Below, piece after piece: positions 34,701 to 46,700 of a DNA stretch of 64,000 nucleotides. The stretch lies in assembly GCA_963931865.1 (NCBI GenBank), contig OZ007515.1:1601318-1665317 (forward strand), given 5' to 3'. Below the pieces are notes generated by a model. The model worked only from the letters and a program-made list of their open reading frames with translations. It was not told the DNA's origin and made no database searches. The number at the start of each line of letters is the position of its first letter. Positions within the stretch are counted from its first letter, which is position 1. Source of the stretch: Axinella damicornis. Lineage: Eukaryota > Porifera > Demospongiae > Axinellida > Axinellidae. Both the position numbers and the translations under genes were made by a program.

Positions 34701-37486
34701 TGGTCTTCGAACAAGTGGCTAGTTTGCAGAGTTTTCAGCATGGACAAATGCTGTGAGGCCTACTGTGTCCCCCCCCCCCTCCAAGTGTTCACCTAGGTGT
34801 TCTGAATACGTACAGACATCCTTCTACCTTTCATACCTCTGATACTGATACCACACACATGATAATATATACCAGGCCTTCCTCATCCACTTTTGTGCAA
34901 CAAGTACATGTATACAGAAACAAGTAGTTCCAGACTCAAAGATGGCTAGGATAGCCCCCGCTCACCTGTGAGAGAATGTAACTCCGGCCAACATCATCAA
35001 CCTGAGAGGAGGGAGGGGAGGAGAGGGGAGGGAGGGAGGGAGGGAGGGAGGGAGGGAGGGAGGGAGGGAGGGAGGGAGGGAGGGAGGGAGGGAGGGAGGG
35101 AGGGAGGGAGGGAGGGAGGGGAGGGGAGGGAGAGGGAGGGAGGGGAGGGAGGGAGGGAGGGGAGGGGAGGGGAGGGGAGGGGAGGGAGGGGAGGGAGGGG
35201 AGGGAGGGGAGGGAGGGGAGGGAGGCCTCACATCACAAAACTACAGCTGCGACATAGCTGAATAATTGTTACTCAAGTGTTGCAGCAATTGAAACGGAAG
35301 TTATTCGACGCATGACTACTATAGAACCCAACACGCATACAGCTTCCAGTCAGCACAGCATCTTGTATCTGGTGCCAAGAGCACTGTCTGAGGCATATAG
35401 GTCTATTATCTAGCCTCATTCCCAGGCCTGAGTCTCAGGCCTGGGAATGAGGCTGATTGTACAGAGAGTCCTCTACCAGAGGCTTCACTGTAGTTGGTCT
35501 AGAATGTCAACAGACACCAGGTAGTATCCTCCCAGATCTTTGATAAGTCAGGAAGAAGCAACATTTCTTGGAAGTTTACAAAGTCACTCAGAGGGCAAAT
35601 TCTTGGAAATTCAAGGAGCCTTCAGACACTCACCAAACATCATACTGTTGTGCAGTACTCTTGGTCTGACTATCATCATTCCTCAACCATTCAACAGCCT
35701 CAACACCATGTAACGTTAGTTGGTATGGTGTCGCAGGGTGTCTGACAGCACATTACCCCCTCACCTCCCTTCATAGGGTTACTGTGTATTCTGACCCATC
35801 CACTACTAGACCAGGCCAACAGGTACACTGCCACGGGAGGTAGAAACTAGCCCAACCACCTACCCAGTGTACGTTCAGAGAGAGAAATAAAAGATCCAGC
35901 GGTTCAAACTGGGACCTTCAGATCTGACTCATTTCTCTTTGTCATTACAGCCTACACTGAACCTTCAGACTCTACCGATGCATACCAGGAGATAGATTAA
36001 CCTCAGTCTGCACTCCTTTAGCCTCTTACAACCCAGCCATTCCTTTTCCAGTACAGAATAGAGGTGAGCAATATCATTCTATGGCAACAACCTTGTATAT
36101 CAACAGTACTTGATGTATGCAAATCTGTATGCTCAACTTTCCTAATGTCAGAATAGCGAGAAATGCACATGAAGGCACGATTGCCAGTGGTTGATATCAT
36201 TAGCACCATAATCCATAAAAGCTTGATGTCATTACTATGGCGACCAATGATCTAATTATTGCCCACCCCTAGTATGGAATTGTGGGAGGTTGTGTATGTG
36301 TACAGGGTTCAGCCTTCTCCGTACACTTTGCAGACAGTACAGTGACTACAGACCAGACGGCCACGGGTCGACAACCATCCTGACATGCACAGTGTGGTAC
36401 ATATACACACGTACTGCCAGGCTACTACGTACACAGTGCCTTTCAGCCAAGAGAGTATGATCCAGTGTAAACACATAATATCTCCACAGAGGGATTGCAG
36501 CAAGCAGCCGTACATTGCTGAAACTGGCCCTATGGTAAACAATTTGCAGCTCATTCCACTTGCTGCTGCAGAAGGCTGACATGTCAAGCACTACCTGTGT
36601 ATAGCAGTCCAAGACTCAACAGCATTGCACTGCAATAGCTGGGTTATTGCTGGACCACTTCATCGTGAACTGACACCAACAATGGCTATAATAGCCAATT
36701 ATTTTTGTACACCCATTGACAAAGTGAATTGGATACTACATTCTTTCTCTAGCAAACGAAGAAGCGAGAAATGTAATACAGTGCACATCTATGGTGCACA
36801 CAGCTGCCTTTAACATGACGTGCAGCTGCCATATAGACCCTGTGCCTCCCCCTTAACCTAAATCGTACACCATGGTAAGTCTTATCTTGTAGGGCAAGAA
36901 GCAGCAGAGATATAGCCCTGTTGCCGCGCCACCATCCAGCTCATATTGCTTACAGGACAATCTTTTCATTCATATTGGGGAGACGAGGCTAGTCAAGATA
37001 TACACACTCGCCTTCAGCTCTACCTCGGGTGCTGGCAGCTGAATTGTTATTTCCACAAATACGTTGGCTTTCATTTCCAGGTCTCCATCCAGAATTTACC
37101 TTTCTTCCGATTCTCATTCGGGTAAGGGAGGGCCTGGAATGAGGCGACTAGTATGCTATAAGACTAACAGTGGTTCAACATGACAAACTGCCTCAGAAGC
37201 TTGTCACTGTACTGACCCATTTTGCCCTAAGCAATCTGCGGAGTGATGCTACAGGCCCAAACACACCATTCAAGTGATTTCCTTACAAGATTGTGTGCGT
37301 GTATGTTGTGCCAGTACTAATCTCACTGTTGTGGCAATCACAATCACACAGTGTAGTGGTTCCTCATCAATACAGACACTGCCATTCACACTTGCCATAT
37401 ACACAATAGCAAACATGAAACTGGTTCACCACCCTAGCATGTGTGCACATATGTATGTGTGTTCATGCACATGTCTGTGTATGTGC

Positions 37487-37527
<41 letters not shown>

Positions 37528-38825
37528 ACATACCTTCACATGATTAGCATTGATATAATCATTTTCCTCATCAATGAGCTTCACCCTCGTCTCATCAACT
37601 GTGGGATAGAAAAAGGAAATCTACCTCACGTTCACCACACAATAGCCCAGTGCAGGTGCTCCACAGCATCACGGCAATTGACCACACCCACTGGCCACAC
37701 CCCTCATATAAACTCTCCAAGTCCCTTGTCTGTTAAACAATTAGAAACACAAGACAAAACATACTCCATTCAATGGACGAATACGATTGATGTCCAGCAT
37801 GGATGAGAATCAGTTTGGACAAGACCTTGAGAATGACGGTCTATTTCAAAATGGACACTCCTGACCAGCTACTCACATCTGAAGGTGCCTGCAGACAGCT
37901 GGGAACCATGCCATACCTAGTCTCCAGCTAGACCACCCTCTCTTAGGGCAGGGAGTTGAGTGTGGGGTACACGTCCCGCCCCCAATTTCTGGGCAAAGGT
38001 CAAGCTATGTCTAATAGTGAGGATGAGATTCACTCTCCCGTACCCAGTTCCTGACCTGTACTGCTTCCACACAAGTGTTTACTTCACTGGCTAAGGATTC
38101 TGTTGACATGTGAGCTTTTATTGGTAACCTAGGAAACCAGTACCTGGAGGGCTGCAAGTGGAGCCGATAGGACGTCCATGTTTACAGGCTCACTTTCCTC
38201 CGCCTCCCCCCCCCCCCCCACCTCCCACCTCATACCTCCCCCTCACTCTCTCTCTGCCCTCCCATTCGTCACTCAAGTGATGCAATCATGTCAACAATCC
38301 AAACATGTCAAGTAACACATCATCCTCACTATAATCACTGTTATGGAAACAGACCCTGAGTATTGCAGTTGGCATCAGCACACAAACACACCCACAATCG
38401 GACAACCAGTTTATAAACCAGTCAGGTTAGTATCCTAGTGATAAAGCCACGCTAGACTGACAACTGGATGCTGGCTTTTGATGATAAGACTAAGCACTGC
38501 CTCCACCACAACATAAGCAACATCTCCATCATAAGCGCCTGCGATGAGGCATGTCCCATCTTCACGCTCGAAGAAAGAGGACAAAACAGACACAAGGTTT
38601 GGACACTGAGTGGACTGATGAGCCCATTCACTGCGTACCCCCCACACTGTTTGGTGACACAACACATCATACATGTACACTGCATGCGCTCAATGCATAC
38701 ATACTCCCTTTGACCACACGGAGCAGTAGTTTTTGTCGAGAGAAGAAGCAGCAATAGAATTGCTGTTAATGTACCAGGAGTCATCATGTACACGTACATT
38801 GTGGGAACAATGATCACTTTCATGA

Positions 38826-38857
<32 letters not shown>

Positions 38858-40498
38858 CAGACACACATCACTTGTGGAAGGAGTTGAGTATTCTTAATTC
38901 CTCCACAGCAATTTTAATGCGTCACAAGTCAAGTGAAGTGGGGCATAACCACAACAGGATAGGGGGAAGGAACCACAACTTCACTGAGCGCTCTGCAATA
39001 CCGCAATACCTTGACACCCATGCACCGTAGTAGCTCGTTAGTAGGTGCATCTCACATAGGCGCAGGTTCGACTCTCGTCCCAGCTACTCTTTATTAAGCG
39101 CTAAAGTCTTCTTCAAGAAACTCTGCTATTTCGATCCTACGGAGTGGAAAAAGCTATATACTTCGAAATGAAGAGCACTTCCTATTCGAGGAATGTCATT
39201 CGAAATTAAGCGCATCTTGTCTTATACAATGTAGGTGCATGCTTCCCTTCCTGTGGAGATATAGGCACATGCACCTAATAACAAGCGACTATGGTATATC
39301 ATGATACCCAATCAGTATTGGATTACCAATATGTTCTTCTTCAAGTACATACACATTCAAAGTCTTGTAAAGGCATCAGCATCAGAAGGACAAATTATAC
39401 GACCACAATTCATTGTAACAAGAGAAGTGCAGATCAACACATTTGTAATATCAAATATCAGTTGTATTGAAATCTGGTTTCATAGTTCAAATATGTCCGC
39501 TATATCCCCAGGAGGCCTCCTGATAAGCATGGATATGGTGAGGCTTCTTAACGTGATCAATTAAACTAAGCAATTGTACCACCAAGATACAGTCAATTTG
39601 ATGACGATGATGATGAAACTTTATTTTGACAGGGTAGCCCCTTCAGCTTAAGGCTGCTGATCTGCACACTACAAATTCCAACGATTTCACAGAAACCATG
39701 CTTGCGCTCGTTGAAGGTTCTCATACAATTTCTGGACTGCAGTCAGGAAGGGGACGCCACACGTACGGACCATGAGACTGCTGAAGAACGGGAGGGTGGT
39801 CAGGCTGATAGTGGCAGTCAGGAAGGGGAAGTCACGGACAACGAGACAGCTGAAGAACAGGAGGGCGGACGGAGGGCAGTCAGGCTGAGAGTGGATCGCA
39901 GCAAGATGAACCAGAGCAGCTTCAGTAACAGGTGAACAGATGGCACAGCCATCTCCTCTATCCTCCAGCGGACGTGACTAAAACACAGAACGGACTGGAC
40001 CAGTACTCTGAACTGTTGGAACACTAATTTACAAAACACAACCGCTATTACAATACAGCGGCTATTACAGGTGAAGTCGACGGAGCTTGCCCATCTATGT
40101 TTTGTACAACAAGCAGCAAACGACACACACCAAAACAGTTACACTACACTACATGACTCACTTGGTAAAACATCTCTGTAGCGATTTCTGACAATATTCA
40201 AGGGTTTCTTGGCCAGAAGCTGCGGCCCAGCGTTGTCCTTTGCTATGTAGTGAAGTTTCTATGGGTAGGGAAGCGAGAACAAACTGAGAGCTACTGGGTA
40301 GTTTAGTCTGGCACGTCATAACCTGGGCAGCTAGCTACCCTTATAATGCACGTGTGCCGAGTGTTCCTATGGTCCACACCGTCTAGACAGGACCTGACCT
40401 GACCACAAAGGTAGTTCAAAATCATTATGAAGTTTTACCTGAAAGAGAAACTGCCATCCATTCTGTGCCCTCTCTGTTTGAAAGAACTCGCGCTCCAT
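29694..40498 (-). CDS. PTPN1: PTP1B/TC-PTP-type tyrosine phosphatase with C-terminal membrane anchor
   Basis: A non-receptor phosphotyrosine phosphatase; the family is anchored in the ER facing the cytosol and dephosphorylates receptor kinases and JAK/STAT components. Ten exons (minus): 40439-40498, 40162-40258, 37534-37598, 34966-35001, 33895-33993, 33007-33138, 32629-32838, 31427-31655, 30202-31072, 29694-29883; all phases agree, giving 662 residues. Visible motifs: [22 protein letters not shown] loop at 178-180, [10 protein letters not shown] with Cys214 and Arg220, and GLIQT with Gln261, one residue off human PTP1B numbering. After the domain comes a long acidic, proline-rich linker ([15 protein letters not shown]: likely SH3 ligands), about 290 residues in exon 9, then a basic stretch and a final hydrophobic segment [20 protein letters not shown], a tail anchor. 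Equally related to PTPN1 and PTPN2; probably the unduplicated ancestor. Introns 2-4 are long and repeat-rich. Confidence 0.95.
29983..30044. mobile_element. TAGCC-type palindromic element in PTPN1-like intron
   Basis: TAACCTCGTTCCCAGG and complement with a core GCTCCCCCC...GGGGGGAGC. GCATGAAC occurs on both sides, imperfectly placed. Confidence 0.8.
30117..30151. mobile_element. TAGCC-type palindromic element (35 bp)
   Basis: TAGCCTCATTCCCAGG and complement with almost no internal sequence; the duplication is degraded (AACATTTA / AAATATTTA). Confidence 0.8.
31320..31426 (-). repeat. 20-bp minisatellite starting at the PTPN1-like exon 8 donor
   Basis: On the gene strand the intron begins GTACGTGGGGGGAGATGGGT and this 20-bp unit repeats about five times with GTACGT or GTATGT at each start, so the consensus-like donor is repeated in tandem. 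Confidence 0.88.
31657..31740. repeat. (GT)n microsatellite
   Basis: GT repeats directly upstream of the exon 8 acceptor of the PTPN1-like gene; on the gene strand they read (AC)n just before CAG. Confidence 0.95.
32516..32550. mobile_element. TAGCC palindromic element (35 bp) with 9-bp duplication
   Basis: TAGCCTCGTTCCCAGG and complement around three bases. GGTGCTTAG occurs at 32506-32514 and 32551-32559. Confidence 0.9.
33165..33318. mobile_element. Poly-G-cored element, copy 1
   Basis: It starts CAGTGTTTCATTTTGAAAA and ends CCCCAAAAGAAACCCTG, an imperfect inverted terminus. The interior holds two G runs of about 17-18. A related copy lies at 33790-33889. Confidence 0.6.
33790..33889. mobile_element. 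Poly-G-cored element, copy 2
   Basis: It starts CAGTGTTTCATTCAGAAAG and ends CCCTCAAATGAAACCCTG, related to copy 1. It abuts the donor of PTPN1-like exon 5. Confidence 0.6.
35003..35225. repeat. (GGGA)n tract forming the polypyrimidine tract before exon 4
   Basis: On the gene strand this is about 220 bp of CCCT repeats ending CTCTCAG directly at the exon 4 acceptor: an expanded polypyrimidine tract. Confidence 0.9.
35411..35454. mobile_element. TAGCC-type palindromic element
   Basis: TAGCCTCATTCCCAGGCCTG and near complement around TCT; no clear duplication remains. Confidence 0.75.
39029..39088 (+). other. tRNA-like fragment with A- and B-box motifs
   Basis: AGTAGCT and AGCTACT are perfectly complementary ends 60 nt apart. 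The interior has an A-box-like TAGCTCGTTAGTAGG and B-box-like GGTTCGACTC. It is too short for a normal cloverleaf. It could be a decayed tRNA or the head of a tRNA-derived SINE. Confidence 0.35.
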
Positions 40499-40792
40499 CT
40501 TGACCCTTGAAATTATAGCCGAAAAAGGCTATGTAGCCTATTAGCTAAAGCACCAACTCCAAGCTCGCCAAAATTTTTAATTTCCTCCCAACCTCAACCA
40601 TAATGAATACCGTAAACTGTAGGTATAATGATATTTGTTCTAATTATCCGGCTTCCCTTTAAAAAAATGGAAATGCCTCGCTCCATGCTCGTTCCCATAC
40701 CGTACCACTGGATGGGACGTGAATTTTGTAACTTGTACATGCATGAACAGCTAGCTCCTCCCTCACCCAGATACCTCCACCTACATGCATAA
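40499..40792. promoter_or_regulatory. Probable bidirectional promoter of PTPN1-like gene and LDHD
   Basis: 294 bp between divergent start codons with no other gene. Function is inferred from position only. Confidence 0.5.
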
Positions 40793-43700
40793 ATGGCTGG
40801 AATTTTGTTCCGGCGAAGTCTGAGGGGGCTGGTTGCTCCAGGCGGAGTTCCTGAATGCTGTGGCATCACTGCACGTGCACGTTTATGCTGCAGATTCCTT
40901 GTAAGTTGTTGTTTAGGGCCAGTGAGTCTCTGTGTCTGAAAGTACCATTCAATACATAGTTCTTATTACGGTCAGAGCTGTTACACATAATTATGTTACT
41001 GCCTGGTGACTAATGAATTCTAATGGGGGGGGGGGGGGGGGGGGAGGGGGGGGGACTGAAGGCAACGCCTAGAGGTGTGTAGTGCCGATCAGTCCGTGTG
41101 AAATGTGGAGAGAAAAAAATTGCCTTCATTTTTCGGTTATCAGGAGTCGAGCTAGCTACTATTCCCAGGTGTGCCTTTCACCTGGAGCAGTGTAATTCAG
41201 TCAGCAGACACGCCCACCATTCTGGTGAATGCCCCACCCCCAATCCACGCCTGCCAATAATGGCACACTTTGACATGCCAATTTTGGAATTGAACCTAAT
41301 TGGCAGAAGCAGCACTCCCATTCTATAGGCCCGGGTGACTGATGTACCATTTTGGACCACTGAACCAAAATTGGGAATAGACTTGGAAGAGAACTTTGCA
41401 CTAGGTAGAGGTATGTGAATGAGATATCAAGCCGAGGATTGTGTCATTGTGTTCAGCATAAATGGAGCTTTCAAATGATGTCCTTAAAATCATTTTTCAT
41501 TTCGGTCACATTTTTGCCATAAATCGCACTCGACCAAAGGCTATAATCCATGAATTTGGGTCAAAATTCAACCTACAGCAAAATGGACATCAGTGGAATG
41601 CTCCATTCATGCCGATCACAATGGTGCAAATCCCAGCTTCATATCTCATTCCTAGCCCAAGATACCTAGCATGTTAGTCTGTTATAACTGCATTCATAGC
41701 CTCATTATGACACCATCTGTGGTTTGGTTTGAATCTGCAGAGCTTCACTTCCTCATCACTTGCGAGGACATGCAGCAAGTTTACTGACCAAACCAGACAA
41801 TCACTTGAGGACATTGTTGGGGGGAGCAACATCTCCACCGCCAGTGCTGTGAGGGAGCACCACGGGAAGGATGAGTCCTACCATGGCATCTTCCCTCCGG
41901 AGGTGGTTGTATTTCCCACAAAGGTGGAGCAAGTCAGTGAGATTGCCAGGCTGTGTAACAGGGAGTGCATTCCCGTGATCCCATTTGGTACTGGAACCGG
42001 ACTGGAGGGAGGAGTAGGGGCAGTGCAGGTGAGGCTGAGGAGGTAGGAGGGCAGCTGTTAAAATCCTCAAGCTTTCTACCCAATTTCGATCACTTGTAGT
42101 GTGGAAAAATGGCTACTGTAAGTAGTGACATAGAAGATCGATAGTTGAGACTACATATCCAAGTATAGAGAGTCTGGGAGTGAGACTAGATACAAATAGC
42201 ACTTCTGTCTTAAAGAATGTGCCTTTTGGAGAAAAATCGAGCTCAGGGTAGCCAAGTAACCATGCTCTACGTAGCTGTTTTACTCAGAGAAGCAACTTGC
42301 AATGTATTTTTATCTGCAGGGTGGTGTGTGTGTTGACCTGAACAGAATGGATGATGTGGTGGAGGTTCACGCAGAGGACTTCTACGCCACCGTGCAGCCC
42401 GGGGTCACCAGGAAGACCCTCAACACCTACCTCAGGGACACTGGACTGTGGTTCCCTATTGGTAGGTGAGGGGAGAGGAGGAGGGAGAGAGGGAGACAGA
42501 GAGAGGATTAGGGTGGAAGAGAGAGGAGTGGGAGAGAGCAAGGGAAGGAAGAGGCAACTCATCTTCTTTCCAAGCTGTTGTTTGCAGAGAGAGAACAAAC
42601 TGTTAGTCTCACTACCATCCAGACCCTCTGGTATATTAGGTAAGAACAGGCAGAAATGGAATGCTGAATTCTGTCTATCATTCTCACTCTGCAGACCCAG
42701 GAGCAGATGCCTCCCTTTGTGGCATGGCTGCCACCAGTGCCTCTGGTACTAATGCAGTGAGGTCAGTGTGGGAAGTGGGGGTCAATGGATGATGTCATGG
42801 TGACCAGAAACATTTGTTATGATGTCATAGTGGCCATGCAGAACCATTCAGCCACACAAGCGTACGAAAATCTACGGGAACAAGTTGTATACTTAACTCA
42901 CCACTTTCCAATCTTCTGATTGGCCGAATCTGAATTAGTCCCTCCATTGTTCCCACCCTCCCTCCCTCTGTCCCTCCTCCCTCCCTCCTTCCTCCCTGAT
43001 CACTCCTCCCTCTATCCCTCCCTCCCTCATGCGTAGGTATGGGACAATGCGTGAGAATGTGGTCAACCTACAGGTGGTACTGGCTGATGGGAGGGTGCTA
43101 CATACTGCTGGCCTTAAAGGGAGAGCAAGGTAGAGAGTGGAAGGGGGAGAGGGAGGCCCTCTAGCCTTAAAGATATAGGGAGGTCGAGGGGGAGAGGGGG
43201 AGCAATTAAGGTAGTAGTGGGAGAGGGAGAGTGAGTGGAGAGGGAAGCTGCTTCAAGCTAAGCAGAGCAAGGTGTAGTATGGGACAGGGAGAAGGAGACA
43301 GCTGGCATTAAAGGAAGAGCAAGGTAGGAGGAGAGGGAGGGGAAAGGGAAAGGGAGACTGCTTAGCAGAGCAAGGCTGAGGGTGGGAGGAAGAGAGGGAG
43401 GTTATTGGCTTTGAAGTTAGAGGCTGCTTCTCTTAATGGAGAGCAAGGGATGAGTGGGAGGGGGTGCAGCACACTCCACCTGACAAGTAACCTGCATGGA
43501 TGGTTGCTGCTATATCGTAACAACAACAACAACAACAACATCTGTACATCCTGTGGCAATGACATGTACTTCTCAGTCTGCCATAAGTCACCACAGCTAT
43601 TATATCTCACCTGTGCACTTCACAACATCTGATGAGTCATACATCCCATCACTATATACTGCAGGAAGACCTCCGCTGGGTACAACCTGACCAATCTGTT

Positions 43701-46700
43701 TGTGGGGTCAGAGGGCACGCTGGGGTTCATCACCGAAACAACTGTCAGACTTTACCCCATCCCAGAAGCAGTTGAGTTGCTACAGTATATAGAGCAGATT
43801 GAGACTGGCTGGCCAGCCATCTTGTCTTAAAAGAGGATTAAGCTTTCTTACATGAAAGATGTTGCTAACTTCTAAACTGTAGTGCTCCTGCATCATCCGT
43901 CTCCATCCTCTTCCCCTCCTTTCCTCTTCTTCTCCCTACTTCCCTCTGTTCCCCTCCTCTTCTTCTTTATCCCCCTCCCTCCTTCTCTCCCTCCCCCTCC
44001 TCCTCTCTGTCTCCCCTTCCTATCCTCCTTCCTCCCTTCCCTATCTCCACACACATACACACTCACACACCCACACTCACACACCCACCAGACAGTTGCG
44101 GCAGTGTGTTCATTCCCCACAGTGGAAGATGCAGTGAACACAACCGTTGAAATCCTTCAGGCGGGAATACCTGTTTGCAAGATTGAGTTCCTGGATGAGA
44201 TATCACTTGAGGCTACCAACACGTTCTCAAAGCTGGATTACCCTGTTGCACCAACCCTGTTCCTTGAGTTCATAGGCTCCCCGCAAAGTGTAGAAGAACA
44301 GGCGTCCATAGCCAGTAAGTTGAGCAGCCATGTTCTCTCAGTGACTAGCCTCGTTCCCAGGCCTGGGAACGAGGCTACTCAGTGACATCATCTTACAGCA
44401 TGATGACATCATCTTACAGCATGATGACATCATCTTACATCAGTAATGCATGGTGACATCATCTTACATCAGTAATGCATGATGACATCATCAACAAACA
44501 TGAGGATAGAGATGACATCCCCAACAGCTGTATCATCTTGAAAATTGGTATTACCATCCCTAGCTTCCTGCACACACATCCTGTGCTGCCGAATGAATAT
44601 TAGTGGCCAGAACGGGAAAATGCTAATGGTCAGCACCTATGAGCAGACTGCTGAATTTTCTGTTTGCCCAATTTTTCCTGCGTGTCATCCACACATTCTG
44701 TGGAGAGAGATTTCTAATTTCCAGACTTTCATTTGATCGAGCCCACCCAAGGCACAAGCTTAAGGACATGTGTCATTGATTGATGTACGATAAAGATGTT
44801 CCATGCAATCATTGTGCACACACACACTCTGCAGGCAAGCTAGCCCATGACCATGGTGGGTCTGACTTCATCTGGGAGAGAGAACACGAGGCAAGATCAC
44901 ATCTGTGGAAGGCAAGACACGAGTGGTACTACACAGGACTTGCAATACAGCCAGGAAAGAAGGTAACTGATTTGAAGAAAACTCTCCAGTCCGTGTCAAA
45001 ACCTTGTGTTTATAATTTTCCTCGTTATCAGTCCACATGCGTTGGTTCATGGTGTTAGTATAAATCACACTTCATGTGATGTGATTGTAGATATGAAAAA
45101 GCTAGTGAGAACCACAATTGCCAAAATCTATATTAATTTGGTGCATGCATGTATTGTTATGACAAACATACTGCAGTAAAAATACAAATGGTTGTCTGAG
45201 TGTGTATATGTATGACTGTCTCAAAATAGTGATAGTGATGGAAGGGTAGATCGAATCGATCAGTCTTGTAAGGTGAGTCCGGGGATGCTGGCCAGTGTCT
45301 CCCTGAGGTTCTGTTCGTAGACCACCGTCTGTGCTGTCTTTGTGCAGCTGCTTCGGGCCAGCCTCCTCAATGCAGGTCTCTCAACTCCAGGTGGCATCTG
45401 TCTGTCCATCTGTCTAACTCCAGGTGGTGTATTGGTCCCTGGAGGGTTGGCCTGGTACATCATGACAAATCTTCCTTGTGTACAGTTTTGTGAGGCCCCT
45501 TGGGCTGCTCCTGGACACTGACAGTTGATTGTTTTTTTCTTTCTTGAAATCTCTGTTGACAGAAGCTTAATTCAGCTGTTCTTCCTTTAAGATGAGGAGT
45601 GGAAACTGTTAGTCACTCTTGATGTCGTAGTTTTCCAAACAGTGCTTAGTTGTTGAAGTAGCTGATGTTGGTGTGATCTGAGATGGTTGCTAGTTTTATA
45701 CTGGTTTATCTGACATCATCTGAGTGACAGCTGTTGATGGATTTGTGTCTGTGGGGACAGGTGTCCCAGGAAGAACGCGACCTTGTTTCAATTTGGTACA
45801 CTCAGTCCAGCAGCTCCTTACAGTGATACATACCTCCATGATGCAGCTTTGTCAAGTGGGGGAACAAAAGAAAATGCAAAACCATGCAGAAACCCAATTA
45901 AAGATAAAATTACAAACCTTGCAGGTGAAAAGTGGTGGACAAGCTCATACACAGCTGCCATCAATTGCTTATCCTGAAAAAGCTTGTGGGATAATTTGTA
46001 CAGTTGGTGATGTCACATGTGTATTTGATGCATTTTTAGGACCTCCATGCAGGAAGACCGGCCACATTAATTTGTTGATGGAGCATTCTTACCCTAAATA
46101 AAACTTTGTCTATCTAAATACCGAGCTACTTAAGCTGAATAAGCCTTCCCACAAATCCTAGCACATCTACTAGTCAATCAATCTATGTTTCTTTTGGATC
46201 AGGGGATTACTACTGATGTGTGTGTGCCGATCTCCAAGCTACCACAAGTGCTCTTGGAGACTAAGAAAGACTTGGATGCTTCACCCTTTACAGGTATGCA
46301 GTAACAATACATAAAATCAAACATTGATCTATGGAGTCGATCAGACCTATACCGGTATTTTATGAAAAAAAAAGGGAGATTCACGTAATATTTGTGCGTA
46401 AACCATTTTGTTTGTTAGTTGCATTGTTGTTTGTTGTTAGTTGCATTGTCGTTTATTAGTTGCATTGTTGTTTGTTAGCTGCTTTAAGAACTTTTGTCAC
46501 ATTTTACGATGGTCACTCCCAAATATTTATACTCTATTTCTAGGAAGAAATTAGTTTGAAAGATGACTAATATAGTTCATCATAACCCCCCCCCCCCCCC
46601 CCCCCCCCCCCCTCCCCCTCAGCCCCCATCATTGGCCACGTGGGGGATGGTAACTTCCACACCATGATCCTCGTGGACCCAGAGGACTCACAACAAGTGG

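Noticed and set aside
34962..35261. Proline-rich or glycine/arginine-rich ORFs
   Set aside because: Translation of the (GGGA)n polypyrimidine tract before PTPN1-like exon 4.
39029..39088. Functional tRNA gene
   Set aside because: Ends pair over 7 bp but only 46 nt lie between them and no T stem or anticodon arm forms; kept as a tRNA-like relic.
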